Shown here: positions 53,059 through 62,683 of the stretch, one piece after another
Layout: each line of letters starts with the position of its first letter
Numbering within the stretch: position 1 is the first letter of the stretch
NCBI GenBank assembly: GCA_016841765.1
Contig: JAENYN010000015.1
Location: 1 to 64,000 of the forward strand
DNA length: 64,000 bases
Source of the DNA: Guptibacillus hwajinpoensis
GTDB taxonomy: Bacteria; Bacillota; Bacilli; Bacillales; Bacillaceae_O
Direction: 5' to 3'
The notes under the pieces: generated by a model
What the model saw: only the letters and a program-made list of their open reading frames with translations
Databases searched by the model: none
Told to the model about the DNA's origin: nothing
Program-made: the position numbers and the translations under genes

Positions 53059-54878
53059 AGCACATCATCCTCGCGATCTCTCTCAAGAGGAAGGGTAAAG
53101 TTGATTGCGGTTCCTTTCCCCTCTTCACTTTCTGCCCAGATGTTTCCGCCATGGAGCTGGATGATTTCCTTCGCAATGGCAAGTCCGAGGCCGGTTCCGC
53201 CCATTTTCCTGGACCGCGCCTTGTCAACGCGATAAAACCGTTCGAATACCTTCGATAAATTTTCCTTTGGAATCCCCATCCCCTGATCTTTAATGCTCAC
53301 CAGGATATCCTCCGGATTATGAATCAGCTTGAACGTGATTTTGCCGCCTTCAGGAGAGTACTTCAAGGCGTTTGAAATAATGTTGTCAATGACCTGTGTA
53401 ATCCGGTCCGCATCGATATAAACATATAAGTTCTCATCAGGTATGATCCGTTCAAACGAAACATTTTGGGCTTTTGACAGCTCGAACCGGTCAATAATGC
53501 CATTGTAAAAAGGCGTGAAATTGACATGGCTTAAGTTAAGCTTGATGTCTTTGCTGTCAAGTTTGGATAATTGAAGCAAGTCATTGACCAGCCGGATCAT
53601 ACGCTCAGTTTCCGTCTGGGTGACACCAAGGAAGCGCGGTGCAATCTCTTTATCCTGCCATACCCCTTCCGTCAGGGCTTCGATATAACTTTTCATCGTT
53701 GTAAGCGGAGTCCTCAATTCATGGGAAACGTTTGCGACGAATTCGCGTCGTTCCTGTTCCACCCTTTCCTGTTCGGTCACATCATATAATACCGTCATAA
53801 AGCCATTTGGGTAGCCATGTTCATTCTGGATAATCGAGAAGTTTGCCCGGATGATGGATTCTTCGTCCTTCCCGGTATAAAAATCAAAAATGAGCGAATC
53901 ATCGTCTTCATATATGTTTTCAAGTGAAATATCCGACTCAATTGGCAGAATCGATAACAGCGACTCCCCAATCGCTGTTTCACGTGAAACATACAGCATT
54001 TTTTCAGCCTGGTTATTCATTAAAATGACGTGTCCCTGCCTGTCCGCCGCAATGACGCCATCGGTCATGTGGGCAAGAACGGAGCTTAACTTCTTCCGTT
54101 CTTCCTCGGTCATATCCTGGGCAAGCTTAAGCTTCGTTGTCAGGTCATTGAAGGTCAGGGCCAGCTGCCCGATTTCATCGTCCCCATAAACTTTTACTTT
54201 ACGGGAAAAATCCCCGCGGGCCATAACTCGCGCCTGCCGTTTCATATCCGCAATCGGCCTTGTAATCGTCTGGGCCAGAAAAATGCCGAGCAGGGCGGTA
54301 ATCAGCATCGAAATCAACGTTCCGGTCGCAAAGATGCCATTGATCTGATTCATTTCCGAGTAAATTTCTTCCATCGACGCGACCAGGTAAATGACACCAA
54401 GAACCGTGCCGTTCGATTTGACCGGCATGGTTCTTGCTGTAAGGCGCTGGCCGCGGTCCAGAAGCCTTCTTGAATCGGCCTGGCCGGAAACAAGCGCAAT
54501 ATCGACCATCCGCTCGGTCGTCCGTTTGCCGACAAACGATTGCTTGTATGGATTCGACGTTCCGACAACACGTTGATTGGTATCGATCACCTGGACTTCA
54601 ATCACGTTATCGGACTCAAAATCACTGAGCAAATCCCGGATATCTTCTTCTAATGTATTGGTGTTTTCCGCGGAACGGTCCTTCGTCATTTCCTGTTCGA
54701 CGGAGGAAGCAAGCATTTGCGACCGTTCCAGCAGCGATTCATCAAAGTTATTCATTAAACTGTCTTCAAGTTCGCCGACAAAATAAACGCCGATGACCTG
54801 CATGGCAATCAGGATCAACAGCGTGTAAATAAGAATGAACTTAAAATGAATCGATTTAAAAAAACCGATTTTTCTCAT
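53055..54878 (-). CDS. walK: Essential sensor histidine kinase WalK (YycG)
   Basis: A 607-residue kinase: helix 1 (about 12-34), an outer PAS-like domain (about 38-182), helix 2 (about 183-203), HAMP (about 204-256), a cytoplasmic PAS (about 262-370), HisKA with His386 (NVSHELRTPLTTMKS) and the ATPase domain (NIISNALKYS, DQGMGIP, GTGLGLAI). It phosphorylates WalR and controls cell-wall hydrolases in low-GC Gram-positives. A perfect parS site (53976-53991) lies in the codons for about residues 296-301. It overlaps walH by 4 bp. Confidence 0.96.
   Translation of the reverse strand: MRKIGFFKSIHFKFILIYTLLILIAMQVIGVYFVGELEDSLMNNFDESLLERSQMLASSVEQEMTKDRSAENTNTLEEDIRDLLSDFESDNVIEVQVIDTNQRVVGTSNPYKQSFVGKRTTERMVDIALVSGQADSRRLLDRGQRLTARTMPVKSNGTVLGVIYLVASMEEIYSEMNQINGIFATGTLISMLITALLGIFLAQTITRPIADMKRQARVMARGDFSRKVKVYGDDEIGQLALTFNDLTTKLKLAQDMTEEERKKLSSVLAHMTDGVIAADRQGHVILMNNQAEKMLYVSRETAIGESLLSILPIESDISLENIYEDDDSLIFDFYTGKDEESIIRANFSIIQNEHGYPNGFMTVLYDVTEQERVEQERREFVANVSHELRTPLTTMKSYIEALTEGVWQDKEIAPRFLGVTQTETERMIRLVNDLLQLSKLDSKDIKLNLSHVNFTPFYNGIIDRFELSKAQNVSFERIIPDENLYVYIDADRITQVIDNIISNALKYSPEGGKITFKLIHNPEDILVSIKDQGMGIPKENLSKVFERFYRVDKARSRKMGGTGLGLAIAKEIIQLHGGNIWAESEEGKGTAINFTLPLERDREDDVL
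53976..53991. other. parS chromosome partition site 3
   Basis: TGTTTCACGTGAAACA, a perfect 16-bp palindrome identical to the ParB/Spo0J consensus, inside walK. Confidence 0.92.
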
Positions 54879-54884
54879 GTAATC

Positions 54885-55589
54885 TTACTCCTGTTCAGGA
54901 TTGCGGAGATAATATCCTACCCCTCTCCGGGTCACGATCCATGCCGGGTGACTCGGGTTATCCTCAATTTTTTCCCTCAGGCGCCGGACAGTGACATCGA
55001 CTGTCCGCACATCACCGAAATAGTCATATCCCCAAACCGTCTGCAACAAGTGCTCACGGGTCATGACCTGGCCGATGTGCTTGGCAAGATAATGGAGCAA
55101 TTCGAATTCACGGTGGGTGAGTTCAATGGTTTCCCCGCGTTTTGATACAACATATGCATCAGGGTGGATGACAAGGGACCCGATTTCTATTTCATTCGTG
55201 TCGTCGTTTTCACTGCCTTCTTCATGCTGATGGCGGCGCAGGTTCGCCTTTACCCTGGCAATCAATTCCCGGGCCGAAAACGGTTTGGTGACATAGTCGT
55301 CTGCCCCAAGCTCAAGACCGAGCACTTTGTCGATTTCGGAATCTTTGGCAGTCAGCATAATGATCGGCATTTCATATTTTTTACGGATTTCGCGGCATAC
55401 TTCCATGCCATCTTTTTGCGGAAGCATAATATCCAGCAAAATAAGGTCCGGTTTCACTTCCTCCACCTTCTGGAGCGCTTCATCGCCATCATAGGCACAA
55501 GTAACCTCAAATCCCTCTTTTTCCAGATTGAATTGCAAAATATCTGCGATTGGCTGCTCATCATCGACAACTAATATGTGTTTGTCCAT
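54885..55589 (-). CDS. walR: Essential response regulator WalR (YycF)
   Basis: A 234-residue OmpR-family regulator. Receiver with Asp9/Asp10, phospho-acceptor Asp53 ([11 protein letters not shown]) and Lys102; winged helix from about 135 ending [15 protein letters not shown]. It activates cell-wall hydrolase genes; the LysM/G5/M23 hydrolase gene just upstream (56019-57461) is a natural target. ATG 55589 follows AAAAGGAG; the frame opens 14 codons earlier. First gene of the wal operon. The 55590-55978 gap shows no gene. Confidence 0.96.
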   Translation of the reverse strand: MDKHILVVDDEQPIADILQFNLEKEGFEVTCAYDGDEALQKVEEVKPDLILLDIMLPQKDGMEVCREIRKKYEMPIIMLTAKDSEIDKVLGLELGADDYVTKPFSARELIARVKANLRRHQHEEGSENDDTNEIEIGSLVIHPDAYVVSKRGETIELTHREFELLHYLAKHIGQVMTREHLLQTVWGYDYFGDVRTVDVTVRRLREKIEDNPSHPAWIVTRRGVGYYLRNPEQE

Positions 55590-55978
55590 TGTCTGTCTCT
55601 CCTTTTCATCTTTCTGCGATAAAAAGTCCACTCTTCTACTTTATCATGTCATGTCCATGAAAGCATCTTTTGGATGTTTCAGGAAGCGGACCCTTAAAGG
55701 CAGAACCCAATTATTTATGTTAAGGGTTGCAAGGCAAGGCTTGCGCACTCATCGCCGCAGCTTACCTTCAAATCCAAATTTGTTAAATCCTTCCCTTTCC
55801 ACTCGGTTGAAAAGTGCATAAGATATATATTAATTTCCTGTCTGGCTGCTCTGTAAACACCTTTTTTGTTTCCGAAAACGCCGGAAAATAAACCGCTAAA
55901 ATTTCCCACTCCATTTGCAGGAGTTATTTTTCAGGAAACCATATCCCTGGTGGAGTTTTCAATAACCGGTTATCGGTA

Positions 55979-56010
55979 TGAAAAGAACCTCCGGCCTTAG
56001 CCGAAGGTTC
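55979..56010 (-). terminator. Terminator after the M23 peptidase gene
   Basis: GAACCTTCGGC/GCCGGAGGTTC stem and TTTT on the minus strand, just after the stop codon. Confidence 0.8.
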
Positions 56011-56018
56011 AACAATCT

Positions 56019-57461
56019 TTAGAAAAAGTCTAACGGATTTTTCAGGGCACCATTTTTGGTGACTTCAAAATGCAGGTGGACACCAGTGGATCTTCCGGTT
56101 GTACCCATCACACCGATTTTTCCGCCGCGCTGCACCGTGTCCCCGACTTTTACTGAAATGGAGTTCAGGTGGCCATACAGCGTCCGGTAGCCGTTATTAT
56201 GATCAATGACGACTTTATTCCCGTACGCCCCGCTGTTCCCTGCAAAAACGACCTTGCCGTTGTCTGCAGCTTTAATCGTCCTGTCACTGACGCCGGCAAT
56301 GTCTATCCCTTTATGCTGGCGGCCCCAGCGGGTACCCATTTTGCTCGTTACCGTACCGCCGACAGCCGGCCAGGTAAACGTCCCTGTGCCGCGGGAAGGC
56401 ATAACTTTAGTGCCTTTTACCACAATTTCATCCTTCTTCTCTTTAACTGTTTCTTCTGAAAGGACCTCTTTTTCAGTGTTCTTTCCATTCACTTCAACAA
56501 GACGGTACCGAATTTTTTTCTCGCCGTCAGATCCCTCTTGTTTTACTTTTGTATCACCTTTATACATATCTTCATCTTTAACGACCTTCACTTTGTGAGG
56601 GATTTTTTCCTTTACATCTGTTTCCTTTTCAACAATGACATTGATGTAAGGCGCTTTAACCGTCACGTTCACCTTGTCATCGATATGTAAAAGGCTGTCT
56701 TCGGTGACTTCCGGATTAAGCATCAGTAACTGTTTCAAAGATAAGTCATATTGTTCAGCAATAGTGAGAAGCACTTCGTTTTCCTTGATGGAGTGTGTTT
56801 GTTCGATGTGTTTACCATTTTTAATCCGTTGAAGAGCTTCTTCCACTGTCAACAGATCCCCAGGTGAAGAAAATCCTTTTTCAATGTTTGGCTCAATGGA
56901 AAAACGGATATCTTTAATAGAGGATTCTGAAGCGTCTGTCTCTCCGTTCTGGACAGCTTCATACGTTTTCAATTCTTCTTCACTGACAAATTGAAGTTTC
57001 AGCTGGCGGATGACCTCTTTCGCCGCTTTCTCATCTTTTACATAACCGACAATTTCGTCCCCAACTTTAATGGCATAGGCAGAGGCTTTTACAGCAAGTG
57101 ATTCTTCAAGCGCTTTTTCTACCGTTTCATTATTAAATTGGGCACGATACGTCTTCTCCGGAACAATCGTCAGCTGGTTTCCGGATGATAGTTCAAGCTC
57201 AGGATACTTCTCCTGCAGAGCTTCCGCTTTCTCTTCCACCACTCCATTTATAACGGACTGCTCATCGACTGTCCCGATCTTGGTTTCGCCAAGATAAACG
57301 TGGTAGATGGTCTCGATGTCTTCTGCCGCTGATGCTGAATTAAAGGATAAAAAGGCTGCTGCTGTCAGTATGGCAGCAGATTTCGCCAAAATTCTCCCAA
57401 ACCTGATTCCTGCTTTTTTCGCTTTTTTAGACTGTACGTTCCGTCGATCCTGTACTAACAC
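56019..57461 (-). CDS. Secreted LysM/G5/M23 endopeptidase
   Basis: A 480-residue peptidoglycan endopeptidase. Signal peptide to about residue 45 (FNSASAAE). Then a helical domain, a LysM-type repeat (about 221-268, HSIKENEVLLTIAEQYDLSLKQLLMLNP), a G5 domain (about 269-345) and a zinc M23 domain (about 370-480) with GRQHKGIDIAG and GVHLHFEVTKNG. It should cut cross-bridges of the wall during growth. Location next to walR in Bacillaceae and the WalRK link to wall turnover suggest regulation by WalR. Start is GTG after GGGGGAG. Confidence 0.93.
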   Translation of the reverse strand: MLVQDRRNVQSKKAKKAGIRFGRILAKSAAILTAAAFLSFNSASAAEDIETIYHVYLGETKIGTVDEQSVINGVVEEKAEALQEKYPELELSSGNQLTIVPEKTYRAQFNNETVEKALEESLAVKASAYAIKVGDEIVGYVKDEKAAKEVIRQLKLQFVSEEELKTYEAVQNGETDASESSIKDIRFSIEPNIEKGFSSPGDLLTVEEALQRIKNGKHIEQTHSIKENEVLLTIAEQYDLSLKQLLMLNPEVTEDSLLHIDDKVNVTVKAPYINVIVEKETDVKEKIPHKVKVVKDEDMYKGDTKVKQEGSDGEKKIRYRLVEVNGKNTEKEVLSEETVKEKKDEIVVKGTKVMPSRGTGTFTWPAVGGTVTSKMGTRWGRQHKGIDIAGVSDRTIKAADNGKVVFAGNSGAYGNKVVIDHNNGYRTLYGHLNSISVKVGDTVQRGGKIGVMGTTGRSTGVHLHFEVTKNGALKNPLDFF

Positions 57462-57854
57462 GATTCTCCCCCTACAATCTTTTTTAGTTCTTTTTCTCTA
57501 TTGCTTTTAAGATATAGTTATTTTAATAACGCGCCATTTTAAATTATCATAATTTAATAGACTAGAGAAGAAATTGAGCCTTCTGTAACAGAATTGTAGT
57601 ATACGTTCCAGTAAGTGGTTGGATTTGTAACGTTGCTGTAATAAACCCCTGGCTGTATTTTCCTTTTATAGTAATCCTATGCGAAAGAAAGAGAATTTTG
57701 TAAAACGGGGTCGAATGGTTTACCTATGGTAAAATAGAGGGAATTGATCGGCTTGCGGCTTGAAGTTTTTGGAATCGGGATGAGAGGTTTAGCTGCCTTT
57801 TGGTCCACGCAGTGAAATTTTTCCCTGCTGACTTTTTCTTGTTCCGATACGGTA

Positions 57855-57905
57855 AAAAAGATGGGATGCTAGGCAGCACCAGGCTGCTTCACATCCCATC
57901 TTTTT
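57855..57905 (-). terminator. Terminator of the tRNA pair
   Basis: AAAAAGATGGGATG and CATCCCATCTTTTT pair (14 bp); a second GGCAGC/GCTGCT stem lies inside. A T run ends it on the minus strand. No gene is seen between this and the M23 start at 57461. Confidence 0.85.
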
Positions 57906-57910
57906 CAACA

Positions 57911-57982
57911 TGACCCCTAGGGGATTCGAACCCCTGTTACCGCCGTGAAAGGGCGGTGTCTTAACCACTTGACCAAGGGGCC
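57911..57982 (-). tRNA. tRNA-Glu (anticodon TTC)
   Basis: 72 nt, starting GGCCCCTTGGTCAAGTGGT and ending with the T arm GGGGTTCGAATCCCC and AGGGGTC-A. The anticodon loop CTTTCAC gives TTC. CCA is not encoded. Confidence 0.96.
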
Positions 57983-57986
57983 TTCA

Positions 57987-58062
57987 TGGTGAGCCATGGA
58001 GGACTCGAACCTCCGACCCTCTGATTAAAAGTCAGATGCTCTACCAACTGAGCTAATGGCTC
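57987..58062 (-). tRNA. tRNA-Lys (anticodon TTT)
   Basis: 76 nt including an encoded CCA: GAGCCATTAGCTCAGTTGGT at the 5' end, anticodon loop CTTTTAA (TTT), T arm GGAGGTTCGAGTCCTCC, acceptor ATGGCTC-A-CCA. Four bp upstream of tRNA-Glu, so they are cotranscribed. Confidence 0.97.
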
Positions 58063-58256
58063 GTTAACAACAAAAATTATATTAGCACATAAACAGATAT
58101 GTATGCAACTATAAATCTGAAAAACTGCCATTATTTTTTTAATTGTTGTGTGGTAAGCATGATAAGCGTTAAGGGAATCCACAGGAATTCGGTCTTCTCC
58201 CGCATGGGATAACAACCAACTGGATTATGATATAAGGAGATTTTTATTTTCTATTG

Positions 58257-58398
58257 TTGCCCGTTCCTTTCCGCTGCAGGCATTCGCTTTCCGCGGGGCG
58301 GGCGCTGAGCCTCCTCATCGCTTTCGCTCTTGCGGGGTCTCAGCTGCCCGCTATTCTCGCTGGAGTCGAATGCCTTTCACTCCAATCCACTCGGTTAA
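58257..58398. repeat. GC-rich dispersed repeat (copy D)
   Basis: About 142 bp, starting TGCCCGTTCCTTTCCGCTGC and sharing GAGCCTCCTC, TGCGGGGTCTC and the end TCCAATCCACTC with copy E (60274-60474) and, more weakly, with the inner part of copies A-C. It contains inverted GC-rich arms (GAGCCTCCTC...GCGGGGTCTC). Inside the 58063-58504 gap; no gene. Confidence 0.8.
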
Positions 58399-58504
58399 AC
58401 ACCCCTATTTCCAATAACGACGATTCGTGATGAGTCTGCCTTATATGAAAAGGCTGCCAGTCGTTTTCACAGGTTATTTATTTAGCAAAAGTAACAATAC
58501 AATA

Positions 58505-58540
58505 TAAAGACGCCTGGACATTAAAATCCAGGCGCTTTTG
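58505..58540 (-). terminator. Terminator downstream of purA
   Basis: CGCCTGGA/TCCAGGCG stem with an 8-nt loop; the minus strand continues TCTTTATATT. About 140 bp after the purA stop. Confidence 0.6.
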
Positions 58541-58679
58541 TGTGTTGGTTGTACTGTTATTTATGCTGCTAAACATTCTAAGTTTCAATATGTTATTTTA
58601 CCCTTTTTATCTTTTCTCCCCAGTTTCATAACACCCATAAGGATCGGCAGCCTTTTTACATGACTTTCAAGTTCACTTT

Positions 58680-60014
<1,335 letters not shown>

Positions 60015-60028
60015 TTAAATCCACAATC

Positions 60029-60057
60029 AGTGTATCAATTTAGCGCAATAAAGTCAA
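60029..60057 (-). promoter_or_regulatory. SigA promoter of purA
   Basis: Minus strand TTGACT, 17-bp spacer, TACACT; directly downstream of the PurBox pair. Confidence 0.65.
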
Positions 60058-60059
60058 TT

Positions 60060-60103
60060 AAATACGAACATTAATAACACTTCGATTATTTACGTTCGTT
60101 TTT
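60060..60103 (-). promoter_or_regulatory. PurR PurBox pair of purA
   Basis: AAATACGAACATT (60060-60072) and, inverted, AAAAACGAACGTA (60091-60103 on the minus strand) match the B. subtilis PurBox AWWWCCGAACWWT around the CGAAC core. They are inverted and 18 bp apart, close to the 16-17 bp known for PurR operators, immediately upstream of the purA -35 box. Confidence 0.8.
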
Positions 60104-60273
60104 ATGGCTGTTTCCCTGAACCCGTTTCTTAATATGCAAATAGTGCCAGGCATTGACCCGCTGGATGACCACAGAGAATGCCTGGCTCTGTTTTGTGTTG
60201 CCTCCAAAAAAACTGCAGGATTAGATGATTTCTTTATAGATCACAAAAGAGGGAATTTTATTCTCCATAAACT

Positions 60274-60474
60274 TGCCCGTTCCTTTCCGCTGCAGGCATT
60301 CGCTTTCCGCGGGGCGTCCGGGGAGCCTCCTCGGCGCGATTCGCGCCTGCGGGGTCTCCCCTGTTCGCTACCCCCGCAGGACATTGAATAAGCTTCTTCG
60401 AATTGACACCGCACGAAGAAAATTGGTTTTTATTTTCGAGGAGTCTCATGCCTTCCGCTCCAATCCACTCAGTA
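60274..60474. repeat. GC-rich dispersed repeat (copy E)
   Basis: About 200 bp; the first 80 bp and the end match copy D, and the part GACACCGCACGAAGAAAA with TTTTCGAGGAGTC matches the inner part of copies B and C. A further repeat fragment (GCAGGAACGGATGTC ... CTATGGTGAAAGCGAG) follows at 60550-60596 and is shared with the extra block of copy C. The rest of 60104-60815 shows no gene. Confidence 0.8.
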
Positions 60475-60815
60475 ATAAGAATTTTTTTCTCAAAAGGAAC
60501 ATTCAAGATAAGTGACTTTTACCAGGGTTTCTAATTTTTTGAGTGTAACGGGAGGAAAGCAGGAACGGATGTCCCTGTTCCTATGGTGAAAGCGAGCTCC
60601 AGAAGCGGAAATTAACTTCCCGTGCTAAAATGCAATATACTTTCAAAAAATCCTTCCCTCTAGTATTGATAATCCTCTGTAACTTAATCAAAGGGCTTAA
60701 AATAGTATTGCAAATAATTTGTAATAAACATGTTGAGAGCGGTGGGTGAAGATAATGAAGAAACCAACTTACATGAATTTCTCAGTAATTCATATGCTAT
60801 TTGGTATATTCTCCA

Positions 60816-60842
60816 CAAAAAAAACCGCCTGCAAAAGGCGGT
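60816..60842 (-). terminator. Terminator overlapping the dnaB stop codon
   Basis: ACCGCCT/AGGCGGT stem with eight T on the minus strand; the stem begins at the stop codon. Confidence 0.88.
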
Positions 60843-62206
60843 CATGCACCGGAAGGAATTTCATTCTCCTGGTGGCGGCGTTCGAGATTGACGAACTTGT
60901 TATACTCTTTTACAAACGCAAGCTCAACGGTTCCGACTGGACCGTTACGCTGCTTGGCGATAATGATTTCAATGATGTTCTTATTTTCACTTTCTTTGTC
61001 ATAGTAATCATCACGGTACAGGAATGCGACAATGTCGGCATCCTGCTCGATACTTCCGGATTCCCTGATATCGGACATCATCGGCCGTTTGTCCTGGCGT
61101 GATTCAACGCCGCGGGATAGCTGGGAAAGGGCGATGACAGGCACTTCTAGCTCCCTGGCAAGCCCTTTCAGTGCCCGGGAGATTTCTGAAACCTCCTGCT
61201 GCCTGTTTTCACCGCTGCGGCCATTCCCCTGGATCAGCTGCAAATAGTCGATCAGGATCATGCCAAGCCCTTTTTCCTGCTTCAGGCGGCGGCATTTGGC
61301 ACGAATATCGCCGACTTTGATGCCAGGGGTGTCATCAATGTATACACCGGCGTTTGACAGGCTCCCCATTGCCATCGTCAGCTTTTGCCAGTCATCAGGA
61401 GTCAGCTTGCCGGTCCGGAGCCGGGTCGCATCGATATTCCCTTCCGCACACAGCATCCTCATGACAAGCTGGCCAGCGCCCATCTCAAGGCTGAAGATCG
61501 CGACGTTTTCATCGGTCTTGGTCGCGACATTCTGGGCAATATTGAGGGCGAATGCCGTTTTACCGACGGATGGACGGGCAGCGACGATAATCAAGTCGTT
61601 GCGCTGGAATCCGGCTGTCATGTGGTCCAGATCAGCGAAGCCGGTCGGAATGCCTGTGACATCTTCCGTCCGGTTGTGAAGCATTTCAATATTATCGTAG
61701 ACGTCCACAAGCACGTCCTTGATCGCCTGGAAGGCACCTGTGTTCTTCCGCTGTGCTACATCGAGAATGCTCTTTTCGGCCTCGTTCAGAAGGGCCTCGA
61801 CCTCATCATCTCTTGTGTAGCCGTCGGTGGCAATCGTTGTTGCCGTTCTGATCAGGCGCCTGAGGATGGATTTTTCCTCGACGATTTTGGAGTAGTATTC
61901 GACGTTGGCGGCAGTCGGTACTGCCCCGGCCAGGTCGCTCAAATAAGAAACGCCGCCGACTTCTTCAAGCAAGTTGTGGTCGGAAAGTTCGGACGTGACG
62001 GTGACAAGGTCAACCGGCTCGCCTTTTTCGGATAAATCAAGCATTACGCTGAAAATCTTTTGATGTGCTGCCCGGTAAAAATCTTCAGGGATCAGGATTT
62101 CCGAAGCGCTTGTCAATGCGGCCGCTTCCAGAAACACAGCACCGAGAACCGCCTGCTCCGCTTCGATATTATGCGGAGGGGTGCGGTCGGCAAATAAATC
62201 GCTCAT
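60842..62206 (-). CDS. dnaB: Replicative DNA helicase
   Basis: A 454-residue hexameric helicase (called DnaC in B. subtilis). An N-terminal scaffold domain (about 8-110, PPHNIEAEQAVLGAVFLE) and a RecA-like motor with Walker A ARPSVGKTAFALN (about 210), Walker B GMILIDYLQLI and the C-terminal ALSQLSRGVESRQDKRPMMSDIRESGSIEQDAD region are present (motifs quoted in part). It lies between rplI and purA as usual in Bacilli, 30 bp after rplI. Confidence 0.97.
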   Translation of the reverse strand: MSDLFADRTPPHNIEAEQAVLGAVFLEAAALTSASEILIPEDFYRAAHQKIFSVMLDLSEKGEPVDLVTVTSELSDHNLLEEVGGVSYLSDLAGAVPTAANVEYYSKIVEEKSILRRLIRTATTIATDGYTRDDEVEALLNEAEKSILDVAQRKNTGAFQAIKDVLVDVYDNIEMLHNRTEDVTGIPTGFADLDHMTAGFQRNDLIIVAARPSVGKTAFALNIAQNVATKTDENVAIFSLEMGAGQLVMRMLCAEGNIDATRLRTGKLTPDDWQKLTMAMGSLSNAGVYIDDTPGIKVGDIRAKCRRLKQEKGLGMILIDYLQLIQGNGRSGENRQQEVSEISRALKGLARELEVPVIALSQLSRGVESRQDKRPMMSDIRESGSIEQDADIVAFLYRDDYYDKESENKNIIEIIIAKQRNGPVGTVELAFVKEYNKFVNLERRHQENEIPSGA

Positions 62207-62236
62207 ACCTATTGCTCCTCTCCCTGGAATGCCTGA

Positions 62237-62683
62237 TTACTGTTCACTCACATGCACCTTTAAAGTTGCCGTTACGTCGCTGTGCAGCTTTACCGGAACA
62301 TTTGTGTATCCGAGTGAACGAATCGGTTCATTAAGCTCTATTTTGCGCTTATCAATTTTGATTTTATGGGATTTCTTCAAAACTTCGGCAATTTGTTTGC
62401 TGGTGATGGAGCCGAACAGCCGGCCGCCTTCACCCGATTTCGCCTTAAGTTCAACTGTCAGTTCTTCAAGTGTCTTTTTTAACTCTTTGGCTTGCTCAAG
62501 TTCTTCCTGGGCTTCTTTGGCAGCCTTTTGCTTCTGCCCTTCAAGCTTGCTGACATTGGCTTTTGTCGCTTCAACGGCATAATTCTTTTTCAGGAGAAAA
62601 TTCTGGGCGTAGCCGGTGGACACTTCTTTTACTTCACCTTTTTTCCCCTGTCCCTTTACATCTTTCAAAAAGATCACTTTCAT
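62237..62683 (-). CDS. rplI: 50S ribosomal protein L9
   Basis: A 148-residue ribosomal protein. N-terminal domain [20 protein letters not shown] with [16 protein letters not shown], a long connecting helix (about 42-75) and a C-terminal rRNA-binding domain ([16 protein letters not shown]). Standard length. Overlaps the end of gdpP by 4 bp, so translation is coupled. Confidence 0.97.
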   Translation of the reverse strand: MKVIFLKDVKGQGKKGEVKEVSTGYAQNFLLKKNYAVEATKANVSKLEGQKQKAAKEAQEELEQAKELKKTLEELTVELKAKSGEGGRLFGSITSKQIAEVLKKSHKIKIDKRKIELNEPIRSLGYTNVPVKLHSDVTATLKVHVSEQ

